A stretch of 64,000 nt of DNA from Litsea cubeba (GCA_012931725.1 CM022950.1:64351984-64415983); one strand, 5' to 3'. Shown: positions 10,501 through 25,500, counted from the first letter of the stretch. Notes: generated by a model from the letters alone, not told the origin. Program-made: numbers and translations.

Positions 10501-13500
10501 GCATGCTATTGCTAAAGAACAGCATTGACTCCAAAAGCAGATACCCTCAACCCCAAATATCAAAATGTGGAAATGGGTGACAGGAAAAATTAGTTAGAAG
10601 CATTGTTTTCTTTCATAAATTTAAAGTATGTGGTTTATATTTGCTGTCTGTTCCCCTCAGAAACAGTTCTGCATTAGAGGCCAACTCTCCCCACTATATC
10701 CAATCCAAGAGCAGACACCCTCATCCCCAAATATCAAATTGTGGAAATGGGAAACAGGAAAATTAGTTAGAAACATTGTTTTCTTCCTTACATTCAAATT
10801 TCCTTGTTTAGATCTGCTGTCTGTGTATCTCCTAAGAAATGGTTCTGAATTAGAGCCCCACTCTCCCCAATATATCCAATCCAGGACATGGGAAAACCTC
10901 AATTTAAATTAGGCCTAGCCCTAAAGCCTGATCTAGATCAGTTCAATATATTAGCGTAAATGGCCATATGACCAGCTGCACAACCCAGTCCCCGCTACAC
11001 ACCATCTTTTTCTTTCTTTGGCATTTTGAGAGAGAAAAACCCCACCCCTCCTCTTTCTTTCTTTTCTTTTTGAAGGTATGATGAGTCCATAAAACTGCAA
11101 TCCATTTGTATTATTTCATCCAATTTTATGGACTTATGCAGAATAATTTCATCAATTTACATTGAATTTCATAAATCATGAGTTTGGATATCTAAGGTTG
11201 AATTCAAGTCAAAATCAGTCAAATTTCTCATAATTACATGTTTCTTTGAAATTATTCATTTTGAATTATCCTACTACCACATTGATTCCCTCAAAATCCA
11301 CACGTAAACATGCTTGGTTTCTTTGCTCCACTGCATAGTTCATGAAATTTCGTTCAACATGGTATATTCACACTCATGCATACGGTATGAATTGGGTCCC
11401 ATGCATAGCAGTATTCTTTTCTTGCATGAAAAATTATTCTTTGGGTTTTGTGTAGGAAAGATTTAGATGTTGGGGCCCACTTTGAGATGAATAGGGCAAA
11501 GAATAATGGAGAGAGAATTCCAAAGAAGGAAGGAGGGAGGAAACTTCTTGCATAATCATTCCCCTTTTTTCTCAGAGGCAACAAACATTAAACAATCATA
11601 ATTTTCAAACTAAGTGTCGGATCGGAGCAATCTACCCACAGTTGGAAAGCTCTTTTCGAGTATCCATAGAGCCCAAGATTGCATTGATCGAAGCTGTAAT
11701 GAGGGAGATATGACCTAAGGAAGTTGCTACAATTTTAAGTGGGACAACACTAGAAATTGCAAGAATTCCCAATTCCATGTGGGGTCCACTAGTGTTGCAC
11801 GCCCAAGAGGGTCCAACCGTCTTGCAACAATTCAAAAATTCAGTTTCCTTTGGAAGATTTTCTTAAAATCAAGTGGAGCCCAAGTATGGAGATTAAAAAG
11901 GAAAGAGGAGTCCTAAAAATGGAAGGACCTTGCTAGCCAAGGAATCAAGGATGGAAACAAATTCAAATCCTTAAAGGCAAGTTTCCTAAACACACTACAA
12001 TTTGGAAGACAAGAAAGGAACATTTCCAAATTCAAATCCTTGCAAGAGAAGGAATTCAAATATATATATATATATATATATAAATATATATGAGCAAGGC
12101 TCTCCTAAGCTCAAGCTGAGGAAAAAGTTTCGTAAGCACATGCTTGTGGGGCCCACCTTTGGTCCATCCAAATGGACTAAACACATGAACCCTCTAAATT
12201 ACACGTCCACCAACTTTCGGTTATATCCGAATTTACTGGACCGTTGGATTGACTATGTATCGATCCGAATGGACGATTGACCATTAAACTTTTGGGCCCA
12301 TATGGAGATGATAGAAATCAAGGTTGGGGCTGATTTTTTGCAAAGATGAAGATCCTAGGGAGTCCTTGAAATCCCCCCCACTTATATAAATATATATATG
12401 GGCAAGGCACTCATAAGCTCAAGCTTAGGATAAGGTAAGCTCAAGTGTGTGGTGGGGCCCACCTGAGGACCCACATGGGGATGGGATGGGATGGGGATGG
12501 GGATTGGTATGGGGGGATTTCAAGGACTCCCTGGGACCGTCCTCACGAAAAAAAATCAGTCCCAACCGTGATTTCTATCATCTCCATCTCGGCCTCAAAA
12601 GTTTAATGGTCAAAAGTCCATTCGGATCGGTACACAGTCGATCCAACAGTCCAATAAATTCGGATCTGACCAAAAGTTGGTGGACAAGTGCACTTCAAGG
12701 GGGTTGTGTGTGTGGTCCATTTGGATGGACCAAGGGTGGGCCCACAAGCATATATATATATATAATGCTCCCAAGAGGTGTTGCACGTACAACACATCCA
12801 CCCAAAAATTCCACATGTACAACACTCCTCTCCCATATTTTCTCTCTCCACCCCCTCTCTCCTCTCTTCTTTCTACTTAGGGGCTTAAATTAAATTATTT
12901 TTAAGTGAAGAAGATGAAGATCGAGGGGTGAGATTCACTTTGTAATTCAAGAAGGAGAAGTTGTATCTTTGATTAATTCTATGGACGGTTGGTTTCAATA
13001 AAAGGTGTGTTTTTCTTATTGTTAATTTTGTTTTTTTTTCATTATCTAATGTTTCTGGCTGTGAAGCACGGATACCTTAAAATGGGGTGGCGTATTCGTA
13101 TCCCGGACGTATCGAACACGGATACACCCGGATACGCCATAGATACGTCCGGGATACGTGCTTTTTCGTATCGGTTTTTTTTTTTATATACCGGACATGT
13201 GCGGGATACTTCCCGACACGTGCGGGACACACACGGGTCACATCGGGACGCGCCGGACACGATTTTAAGTGAAAAATATAAAAAAGAGGGGGAGCAGAAA
13301 CCCTAGGCATCGCCTCGCCTTCATCCTCCGACGATGAGAGCATCATCGGCGCTGACCTTCTCCTCCATTGTCATCCTCCGACGACGAGAGCATCACCGGC
13401 CAGCACCTTCTCCTCCTCCTACATCGTCATCCTCCGACGACGAGAGCATCACCGGCTACATCGTCTACCTCTTGTCGTCATCATGCAGTAGCAAAAAAAC

Positions 13501-16500
13501 AAAAAAGAAAAAAAAAGAAACTGCTACCTGGGTCCTCCTGTCATCATCGTCTACCTCCAGTCGTCATCGTCATAAAAGAGAAACTTTCTGGGATTTGTTA
13601 TTTTTTCCGGATATAGCGAATGCTTAAGGGCTTATAGTAATGAAAATACGTCGATTGGAGCCCTGAGTCTTGTGAAATCTCTCATTAAATTAACAATTTA
13701 GAACCGCACCTTGGCTCACCTTTATGGGAGGGATTGAATCTACACTGTACGTATTTTTAATACTTAGATCAACGGATCCGGATGCTTGAATTACAAATAT
13801 CCATAATCTGATTTCTATTTTTTATTTTTTATTTTTTTTTAAAATTGGTTGTTTTAACTATTTTTATGGTGATGCAACTTACTAGTTAGGTTTTTTAGAT
13901 TAGGTGATTTTTATTGATTGTAAAGGGCTGTATTTAATTAATTTTTCAGTTTAGTAGTGATTGATTTTTATAGATTCTTTTAGGCTAGCATTAGATTTTC
14001 CTTAGGATAGGTGCAAGTCGATTGCCTATCCTTCGCTCCGCGTGGATCAACCTCGGACTCACCGAGATTATTACTGCATCGCGGCCTTGCACTTGGGGCT
14101 GTTGATCAAGGTAAAATAATGCAAACTAGCAACTTGTGCTTGTGACAACAAGCAACTACTAATTGCGCTATGCGCTTTTGTCAAAAGAAACTCTAATGTT
14201 CGCAAATACAAAGAGAAATTATGGATTTTAAAGAATTTTCGAATGTGCTTATCTTTCAAAGTTGACCAAGATGAAAGGTAATTGGATCAATAATAAAGTA
14301 AAATCCTAGGTCATGAACAGTGATTCAATTGATGATGAATATCATTTTAAGAAGATAGAAATAATTCTGCAAAGATGGCTTAATCCAGTCACCTCCTTTA
14401 TCTAATCAGATCCTAAAAATCTGTTTTTCCAACTAATAAGCTTTGACTAAGTAATATATACAGTTTGGACCCAGAATGGGCCTGGGCTTGGATTGTCACC
14501 CCCCCTCAAATTGATGCTGGGGAGTCATAAAGCAGCAATTTGGAAACAAGAAATTGATGTCGAGGCCGAGGAAGTCCCTTTGTGAAGATATCGGCAAACT
14601 GAAATTCTGTAGGGACATGAGGTAGACTGATGACATCCCGTTGAAATTCATCCCTAATAAAATGGCAGTCAACTTCAATATGCTTGGTGCGTTCATGGAA
14701 TACGGGATTTTCAGTGATTCGGATAGCCCCAGTATTGTCGGCATGCAAAGGAGTAGGATAGGTCTGAGTGAACCCAAGTTCCGAAAGAAGGCCCCGTAGC
14801 CATAAGACTTCAGAACAAGCAGAAGACATTGCTCTATATTCAGCCTCCGTGGAAGATCTGGATACACGTGCCTGTTTCTTGCATTTCCAAGAAATGAGCG
14901 AATTGCCAAGGTACATGCACCAACCAGTAGTAGAACGACGCGTGTCTTGACAGCCTGCCCAGTCAGCATCCGCATAAGCAGCGAGTTGAAGAGGATTATC
15001 TTTCGGATAAAATAAACCACGATGAACAGTTCTTAGCAGATAACGGATAATGCGCTTCACAGCTGTCAAATGAAGGTGTCGAGGAGCGGTCATGAACTGG
15101 CTCACAAGATTAACAGCAAATGAAATGTCTGGTCTAGTGATGGTGAGATAGACTAGACTGCCCACAAGGCGCCGGTATGGATGAGGATCAGGAAGAAGCT
15201 CTCCATCATCTTTACTCAGTTTGAGATTTACCTCGACGGGTGTATCAACAGGCGAAGAATCCTGGAGGTCGGCCAACTCAATAAGGTCGGATGTGTATTT
15301 GTGTTGATTAACAAAAAGACCTTTTGGAGATTGATGCACCTCTAAGCCCAAGAAATAATGCAAAGGACCCAAATCCTTCATATTAAAGGAAGTCCGAAGG
15401 GAAGCTTGGAGAGATTTGATCATACCATCATCCGTACCAGTGATAATAATATCGTCAACATACACCAGAAGTACAGTAACCCCTGTAGATGTGTGGCACA
15501 AAAAGAGAGATGGATCATAAGGGCTCTGAGTAAACCCATTCTCGCATAATCGACTCCTGAAGGTTTCGAACCATGCCCGTGGAGCTTGCTTTAGACCATA
15601 AAGTGATTTCCGCAACCGACAGACAGACTTCTTGGAGGGAGAGGTGACGCCCTGTGGTATACGCATATAGACTTCTTCGTGCAAATCCCCATGGAGAAAT
15701 GCATTTTTGACATCCATTTGGTATAATGGCCAAGACTGAGATGCAGCAATGGCGAGAAGTAACCGAACAGAGGTCATTTTTGCCACCGGTGCAAATGTCT
15801 CCTCATAGTCAATGCCATACTCCTGTCTGTTTCCAAGGGCCACAAGTCTGGCTTTGTGTCTATCCAAGGAGCCATCAGATTTAAGTTTGATCGAGTAAAT
15901 CCATTTGCAACCAATGGGCTTAACTGCCGGAGTACACTCCACAATATCCCATGTGTGATTCAGAGCCAATGCATCTAATTCCTCCTTCATGGCCTGGTTC
16001 CAGCAATCGTGTTGGACAGCCTGTAAATAAGAACTTGGGATAGAGATAGAAGAGAGAGTGGTCATCAAAGAAGTATGGGTAAAGCCATATCGCTCTGGCG
16101 GCCTAGACGTTCTGGAAGAGCGACATAAAGCAGGCGCTGAACTAGTTGTCGGTGGAGGATCAGGGGGAGGGCCATCGGCAATGGAAGGTTTCTCCCGTCG
16201 ATGGTATACAAAAGCAGGATTAAACCTAGTAACAGAGGGTTGATCCGAAAAACCTGGTTAGAGAGCTGGTGAAGAGGGTGAAGGACAATCTATGTGAGTT
16301 TGGAAGAAATATTGATTTTCAAAGAAAATAACATTTCGAGAAACCCTGATACGACGACCAATGGGATCATAACAAACAAAACCTTTTTGATTAGTGGCAT
16401 AACCCAAAAAAGCACACCTGCGAGATTGTGCTGTCAGTTTTGTTCTTTCTGTGGGAGGGAGATGAACAAAGCAAACACAGCCAAATGTATGTAGGTGATC

Positions 16501-19500
16501 AAACACAGGATGATGACCAAACAACTTAAAATGAGGCGTGCAATGAGCAATAGTATGTGATGGAAGGCGGTTAATGAGATAGACAGCCGTGGTGAGAGCT
16601 TCAGTCCAAAAACGAGGGGGAACGGATGATTCAATCAGAAGAGTTCTAGTGACATCAAGAAGATGCCTGTTTTTCCGTTCCGCGACTCCATTTTGTTGTG
16701 GAATATACGGACATGTACGTTGAGAGATGATTCCTTTATTGTTTAGAAAGGATTGAAAATCCTTGGAAACATACTCCCCCCCTGAGTCTGAGCGCAAAGT
16801 TTTAATGCATTTAGAAAATTGGTTTTCAACATAGTTAACAAAGAATTTAAATGCATTAAGAACATCAGACTTCGAATGCAATAAATAAATCCAAGTAAAG
16901 CGGCTGTAATCATCAATGAAAGTTACAAAGTACTTGAAATGACTATGGGAAAGGGTCGGAGCAATGCCCCAAACATCACTGTGAATTAAGTCAAAACATG
17001 CAGTGCTCCGTGTGAGGGAGTGTGGAAAAGGTAAAGTTTTACTCTTTCCTAATTTACAAGCATCACATTCAAAAGAAGCAGAGTCAATAGGTTTATGTAA
17101 CAATCCAGATTGAAATAAAGTAGACAAAGTAGAGGCATTTGGATGACCAAGTCGATTATGCCACAATCGAGAATTATTCTGAATAAAAAAACAAAATAAC
17201 TGATGTAAAGTTTTATTCTCAATAACGGAAGACACTGGTAAAGAAAAAAGTCTGCCACGCTTAGGCCCCCTCGCGATCACTTCCCCCGACTCCTGGTCCT
17301 GCACAACACAGCCAGAAGAAGAAAAGGAGACATTGCAATTATTTTCAACAAGTTGACCCACAGAAACCAAATTAGTAGCAAGATGGGGAGAAACGAAAAC
17401 ATTGGTTAAAGGTAAGGGGCCAGGTGTATCACCAACAGAGGTGATGGGGAGATGATCTCCATTGGCAGCTTGAACAGTGAGATGACCAGTGTAAGGAACA
17501 ACATTCTGTAATGGTACGGGTGAAGAGGTCATATGGTTACTTGCACCAGAATCTAAGTACCATGTATTGGAAAGAGAGGAATCAGTACCTGAGATGTTCA
17601 TGGAGGCCAAGGCATTGATGATCATTTGGTTAACCATTTCAGGGGTGAGAGGAGCTGGGGACGCAGATTGTGATGAGGAACCAGACAGGGAGGATGAATC
17701 AGATTGCAGAGAACCACGGAAGTCAGATGATGCATATTGTGGAGTGGTTATGGTGTAAGCAGTAGGAGCTGACATCACTGTGGAAGTACCATGGCCTGAC
17801 TGCACATAATTGCGGGAAGTAGAATTGCGATTCTTTTTCCGGCATTCTTCAATAACATGACCAGATGCCTTACAATATCGGCAGATTTTTGCCTTGCATT
17901 GATTGGCATAGTGACCATATTTCCTGCAGTTATGGCACTGAACTTTACTGATATCCCGGAAAGATGGTCTGGTGATAGCAACATAGGCAAGTGGAGTCTC
18001 AGTAGAACCCTGCTGGTTCAGAGTAGAGTTCGTTAACAGACGTTGTTCTTCCCGTAGAAGCTCCTGAAGACAGTCATCCAAGCTAGGAAGAGAAGCCCTG
18101 CTCATTAAGTTAGATCGAACTGTCTCAAACTCCCGACGAAGTTTCATCAGAAACTGATCCCGATGGCTACTTTGTTGTAAAGGAAGGAGTTCAGGTAGGA
18201 GTGCCTCGGACACCTTGGCAAACTTAATCTCATCATATTCTGACCACAGTCGGCGAAAACCATTATAGTACTCCTGAATAGACTGGGTTCCTTGAGTGAA
18301 CTGAGAAATGTCAAGTTCCAATTGAAATTGACGGGCAGCATTGCCTTGTTGATAGATCATCTGAAGATAATCCCACATTTCCCTGGCAGTTTTACAAGGG
18401 CGGAGGTTGAGGATAAAATGGGGCGCAACCGAGCCCAACAACCAGGTTTTGATTTTAGCATCCTTAGTTTTCCAAGCTAAAATCTTCTTGTCATCTTCCG
18501 CCGGCTTGGGTTCAGATCCATCAATATATGACCAGAGTTCCTTGCCTTCTAAATAAATTTGAAATTGGAAGGCCCAGGAGGTATAATTGGTTCCATCAAA
18601 CTGAACCATTTTAATCTCAGATTTTTCCATGATGAGTAGACAAAATGAACAATTGCACAGCAGAACAGCCGGACCAGAAAGAAATTATAACAAAGAAATT
18701 ATAACAGTTGTTGTAGCTAGAAGAACATGCAATTGTCCCAAAACAACATAAACAGTACCAGATATCTGACAGCACAGCACCAGATAGCACACAGAACTGG
18801 AGCAGGGGAAAATTGCACAACAGACGACCCTGTCGTCAGTGAGTGAATGCCCACGGTTGCCCCAGCAATGGATCAATGGCCAGATCACAGAGTGTGGATG
18901 AAAAGATGAACTATTTTCGCACCTAATGGAAGTGGTCCCAGGCAGAACCAACAGAAATCCAAAAATCTGGACGGCTGTGATAAAAACAGATTGAGAAAAC
19001 TGAATTTTCACAAAAATGAGTAGAAGGCCTACCTCTGATGATCCAAAAATCTTGAAAAAATGTCCAGAAATAAGAGGAGACCCAGTCGACCAAGATGAGC
19101 TTCTTTTGCTGATATGAGGTGGATGATCGCAGGTGGGCCACGGCTGATCAGAGATGATCAGGAATGATCACAGATGATCAGGTGGCAGAAAATGTCTTCC
19201 AGCGAATAATAGTTGGTTGATAATGGAGAAGATGCACAAATAATGACAATACAACCGAAACAGTGCACAGATCTGCACTAAAACTGACTGACGACCATTC
19301 TGTCAGTATGATTCCATAAACGGAAGCCCCACCAGATCATCATATGATAGATCAGAGGTCGGGGATGAAGACACATCAAATTTTCGCAAGGGAGGGAAGA
19401 AGATTCAGCCAAAAATAACCAAGATCCTTGATTTTTGACGGCCGAGATGAAATCAGATTGAGAAATCTGACGAACCACAAATGGCGATGGAAAACCCACT

Positions 19501-22500
19501 TCGGATGTGAAATAAATTCCTGAAAAATCACCAGAAATACCAGCAATGCTAGTCGACCAACATGGTCTGGTTCTGCTGAGTTGATGGAGAAGATCTCAGG
19601 TGGGCCACACCTGATCGGAGATGCACTGAGTGCTTCAGACAAGGAAAATGACTTGAATGATCTAGATCAGGCTCTGATACCATATCATTTTAAGAAGATA
19701 GAAATAATTCTGCAAAGATGGCTTAATCCAGTCACCTCCTTGGTCGACTGTTCTTCTCATTATAAAGGGGATGAAATCCCTGATTACATGTAAGTATCTA
19801 ATCAGATCCTAAAAATCTGTTTTTCCAACTAATAAGCTTTGACTAAGTAATATATACAGTTTGGACCCAGAATGGGCCTGGGCTTGGATTGTCAATGAAG
19901 AACTCTTAAAATCTGTATTCCAGGAAAGCACTTTATTTTCTGTTATTACACTTCCTTTCTGTGGCCAGACAACCCCATAAAGCTGATTGAGAGGAAAATT
20001 CATTAATTTGGCTGTGCAGAGTAGTTTGCAGCTATCCCATTTTATGTCACTGTTAAAGCGGAGGGAGCTCTCTATTGGTGTCATTTTTATTAAGTCAAAA
20101 AAAAAAGGGCAACTCTAATCAAGTCTCAGACACGTCAGCAGCTATTTTTCCACGACACTAAATATGCCCACAAAGATCCGAAGAGGACATAGCTCATGTA
20201 CCAAGAAATATGCCAATTATTCATACTGGATGTCATAAACCAATAGTATAGTGAATTCACATCTACCTTGTAATGTCCCGAGGACATGCAAAGTTGATAA
20301 CCGTCTGAACACCAATTATGTCAAGTCCCTAAAGAAAGAAATGCCATGAAAAATAAGCACTTGGTTAGGTGATGCTATCCATGGACCATATCTTTGTAGG
20401 ATGTAGAACAAACAGAAAACCCAAAGATGCCCATTAGAAAACCACTTGCATCACTGGATGAGTGCATATGCTTCTTTGTTTAAATGTACTCCATATTGCA
20501 ATTGGTTTGAATATTTTGATAGAGTGGAGGCCATCCCTTCAATTAAGCTTTGAGGCAACTTGAACGTTATAAACAACATTAGTCGGGCCACTGCCCTACG
20601 ACTTTTCAGAGCCAGATCAATACTGGCATTCATCGAAGACTAACATTTGGAGTAGAAAAGCCCGAAGAACAGTATTCCATTTATGTGGTTTTCAACTTCC
20701 ACAACATCACAAACACAGTTGATAGTATTCAAGCACTTGCAAGTAAAGCTACAACCAAGCAAAGCTTTGTAAGCAATGCAAAAGGCTTGCTGAAATGCAA
20801 AAATATAATTCATACTTACACGAGCAGCAACATCAGTTGCAATCAAGAAATCCACTTGTTGCTTCCGGAAAAGTTCCAATGCCTACATAGGACAACAAAA
20901 GAACAAATTTAGAAATAAACTTCAAAGATTGTGTGAACGTATGGGCAAAGCTGGTAAGCACACACACGTGTGTGTGCGTTGGCTACAGAATTGATATGTG
21001 CTTTTACAGTTTGACGCCGAATGGAATCCTAAAATTGCCAAACCAGCTGAAACATTTCAATTTGGTGTCAAATCAGAACAGCATCGAAAACAAAATTGGC
21101 GATTAAATGTCCACATACATGTTAACAAATAACAAATGAGAGGCTATAAGATATCTGGTGACCAAAACCAAGTCAAATGATAAACCTGAGAAAAAGCAAC
21201 TCACTTCGAGACGCTGAACCTGCGTAAGATTTCCATGAAGTTCAGCAGATTTAAACCCAGCCAGGCCAAATATAATCTTCAATCTATGTGCAGCCTGTTT
21301 TGTTCCACTGGGAAAAAAATAAACACATGGATATGCTTTGTAGGGTTCTTATTCAAATAGAAAGACGACAAATAGGAAAAAAAATCCAAAAGCAATTGTA
21401 ATCTAGTAATGTGTGGGAGGGTCATACACCTCAATTATAAAATAAAAAATAGAATAGCAAATGTTCATTTGGTCCGCAAACAAAAGCAGTAACCTTGCTT
21501 GAGTTAACAATGTAGTAATCTTTGTTAATAGGATTCACTGTTCATTTTTTTCCAAGGTGCTTGTAATAAAATTGTAACCCACTAGATGAAATTTGCACTC
21601 ATCCAATCGCTACTCATCATTGGAATGAAATCCAAAAATGATGCTATTTAAAACCATTAAACTTGAGGGACATAGATCAAGGGGTTAAGATGATCTAATG
21701 GAGTTGATATTTTGCAAACCTCTAGGTCTCATTGAGATCTTTCCAAACCACCCAAACCAAGCAGGAGTTGTAGCTATAGGAGAAGGCTTAACGCTTTTTC
21801 AACAATGCACTTGTGGGATCTGTAATATCCTAGGCCCTATAGGGACCCTAGGATTGGTATTATTAGTAGGACCCAGGTGGGACCCTTAGATGTTTGTTTA
21901 TTTTAATGTATCATTGGATTGAAGGGTCACATGTGAGTTGGTATTGGGATGAGGAAGGAGTTGTATATCAACTCAAATTGGGAGTGACTTGCGTGTGACT
22001 TGTGTGGGTAGGACTTTATGTCCAGTTTGAGAGGGACTCAACGAATAGTTTGAGAAGAACTATAACTCTAGTGTGTATATAATAGACCATCGACCTTTAT
22101 TCTTGGTATTCGATTTTCCTCTCCTTCTTGAGAGAAAATCTGAGAGAGCATTTTGTGGCTGGAATTTAGGGAAAGATCGTGAGGAAGGAGGTAACCAGCG
22201 GAGGCCTGATTAGCAGATGTCCTACCAGCGCCCTCACATCGCGAACGCAGCAATCATCTACCGGAGGTGAGTGAATCTTCCTTATGACTTACTAAATCTG
22301 AATCTATCAACTGATCGGTGATGCTTTAATACATGTCAACACTGGAATAGGTGTTTCATGGAATAAAACTCAAAGTTCTGTCTTTGTAATATGATGAGAT
22401 GATTCCTATGATTAATATGGTCCTTAACCCATGTTTATAAGATGGAAAGAGTGGAATCAGCAAGAGAGAAACCAGTCAGAACTGGGTTTCTTAGTTCCAG

Positions 22501-25500
22501 CAGCGACAAGACCAGTTTGGGTTGTTTGCAGTTGTGGGACCACTTGGCCCACTTGATCAGAAATCTGGGCCACGGATCCTGAAGTGGACCCATGGACGAC
22601 CATGATAGTTCTGGGCCCATATAGATTGGGCCCCGTTTGGGCCACCATCCATGCACTTCAAATCTCAATGGCGTGATTGAAGAAGAAACTCAGTGTTTGG
22701 TCGACAGTAGTTATGGACCACTGGGCCCACCTGATCCTTGATCAGTATCCCTCTTGAAGGGGGCCCAGGGGTGACCTGGTTGGTGGTGGTCCCATGTGGA
22801 GTGCGCCCCATCTGCCCCATCATCCAGAAATTCCATATCTAGGAGGTGTGAGGCCTATTCTGGGGATTTTTTGGTAACAATTAAGGTTCCAGGGCCCAGC
22901 ATGGATGTCAGATGTTGAATCATAACCGTGGTACTTATGGGGCCTGGGCGACCCTAGAGAGCCGCCTTAGCATACTTTAGGTCAGTGAGACCCTGCTCCT
23001 TATGCCAAGAAGTTTTGGGCGTGGTTTGCTATATCTTTAGGCCATGTGTGTAGTAGAGGCCTGGAAGGAGTCTAAAATTGGGTACAGCCCTGGACTTTGG
23101 CTGCAACTACAATATAACCTTTCCACTTAGATAAGTTAAGGCTTTATCCGGATTATGATTAATTTTATGGATTGTTCTATTGGAATGATGCTGTGTAATA
23201 TTCTGTTTATAATGAAGAGTGGGCCACCCCTACACCTATCACTACCAGTCATGATTAGAAGTGGGGCAGCGACAAGCAAATTGTGTAGGGGGTTGGGTCC
23301 ACACTGCTGGTCGTTGCAATGTTTATGACATATTTAGAAAGGTGAACATGGTAATGAAATATTGTGCACTGGATCCTAGATGTGGGATGCTGGCCTTAGT
23401 GTTCCAGATGGTTTATGGATTTGGGCTATGTTGTTGTGTTGGTATGTCCTTGGTGGACACGGATAATGAGGCGTGCCATTCTGTGCATATAGCCTTTAGG
23501 GCTAATTTGGCACTTTCCTAATACAATAAAAGTCAAGTAAAGCCTCCATTTTTCAGACAAGATGTCACATCAAATGCACTTTATTCAAAACTCACTCCAT
23601 CTTTTCAAAAAAAAAAAAGTCAAAAAGCAGCTACCTTTAGAAATTATATGAAATAAGAGAAGGAAGAAAGAGACGAGAGTTTTGGAGAGAAAACTTGATA
23701 CCTCAATAGAGGATCGTCTATCTATTTATAACATCATTATACCCTAATCAAGGGATTTCAATTAATACAATCAGAATCAGAAGTAAATCAATCTCCTAGT
23801 CTATCAGGAAGTACTATGAGAGAAATCAACAACATAATTACAGACTGAATCCCATGTGTGGGATTTTATATACAACTGTATATGGGCCTTGATGGGCTGG
23901 ACCGGACCCATGGGCCTAAGCCACACTATCACACTATCTTCTACACTCCCTCTCAAATTGATGTGGTAATGCAGAAAACAGTAATTTGCGAGTGAGTTCA
24001 TGATGGCGCGGCTTGGGAAGTGCTTTGGTGAAGATATCCGCCAATTGGTCATGAGTAAAGACATGAGGCAAGGTTATCTTCTCAGTGACAACATGCCGAC
24101 GGATGAAGTGACAATCAATCTCAACATGCTTTGTCCACTCATGAAAGACTGGATTATTAGCAATTATGGTAGCACTGGTATTGTCCCCATGAAGAGGTGT
24201 AGAACGACCAATAATGACACCGAATTTACAGAGAAGACGGCGGAGCCAGATGATTTCAGCACTTACGGATGACATTGCTCGATATTCGGCCTCAGCGGAA
24301 GACTTGGATACAGTGGTTTGCTTCTTGCACTTCCACGAAACCAGAGAGTCGCCAAGAAACATACACCAGCCAGTGGTAGATCGCCGAGAATCAGGGCAAC
24401 CAGCCCAGTCGGCATCGGCATACGCTGATAAGCGCAGAGAAGTATCAGAAGGATAAAAGAGACCATGAGTAAGAGTGTCTCTAAAATAGCGGAGTATGCG
24501 CAAAGCAGCAACAAGGTGGGGTTTGTGAGGATTGCTCACAAATTGGCTAACCGTATGAACTGCATGAGAAATATCAGGTCGAGTCATAGTTAAGCAGAGC
24601 AAACTACCAACTATCCGCCGGAAAATAGAGGGATCATCCAGGGGAAGGCCATCCTCCGCACTGAGTTTGATGTTTAATTTCATCGGCGTATCAAAAGTGT
24701 GAGCATCATCAAGTCTTGCTGAGGTGATCAAATCGGTAGCATATTTACGCTGATGGACCCGAATGCCTGATTTTGTATGCGAAAACTCAAGCCCCAGAAA
24801 GTATGTGAGAGGACCAAGTTCCTTCATTCTTAAGTAGCGGGTGAGATGGTGCTTGAGATCCGTAATGCCGGAAATATCATTGCCACTGATAATTGATAGT
24901 CTTTCAAAAGTAGTAGAGAATGAATATTGAGAAAATGTTCTCCAAAATGCATTGCCGTATCCTTTGATTTACTCTTCTTTATATAGATATTACAATCCTA
25001 AGATTAGGCTACAAATTGCTATAAATCATGAAATTAAAGATCTAATTAGATCTCTAAAACAGGAAACTATATCCTAGAATATACAATCTTATCTCTCTGA
25101 CTAGATCCCATAAATACAAGGGATGGGCCTAGTGAGCTGGGCCTATTATCATACAAGTGGGTTGGGCCTATGAGCTGGGACTGTTTATACTTTAACACCC
25201 CCCCTCAAATTGATGCGGAGAATCAACGAGCAACAATTTGCGAACTAGGAATTCATGCTGCGGCCGTGGAAGACCCTTGGTGAAGATATCAGCAAGCTGG
25301 AACTCAGTGGAAATATGAGGAAGAGTAATGACTTTACGATCATACTCATCCCGAATGAAGTGACAGTCCACTTCAATATGCTTGGTCCGCTCATGAAACA
25401 TAGGATTTTCAGTGATCCGAATGGCACTTGTGTTGTCAGCATGAAGAGGAGTAGGTTGATGCTGGGAGAATCCGAGCTCGGAGAGCAACCCACGTAGCCA

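Larger units (their letters stand above)
14340..19894 (-). mobile_element. Ty1/copia retrotransposon D, young and nearly complete (5.55 kb)
   Basis: LTRs at 14340-14498 (3') and 19683-19894 (5') are flanked by the 5-bp target duplication ATGAA (14335-14339 and 19895-19899). The two LTRs are identical wherever both are present; the 3' copy lacks 53 bp. The primer site is at 19671-19682 and the polypurine tract at 14499-14507. The internal region is one long frame broken by a single UAA. Size, short LTRs and gag type fit the Ale/Retrofit-like copia group. It lies in intron 11 of RH28, in sense with the gene. Confidence 0.95.

Noticed and set aside
12447..12893. 148-codon plus-strand frame with TA-encoded YIYIY runs
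   Set aside because: It spans the loop and right arm of the foldback repeat and the TA microsatellite; not a gene.
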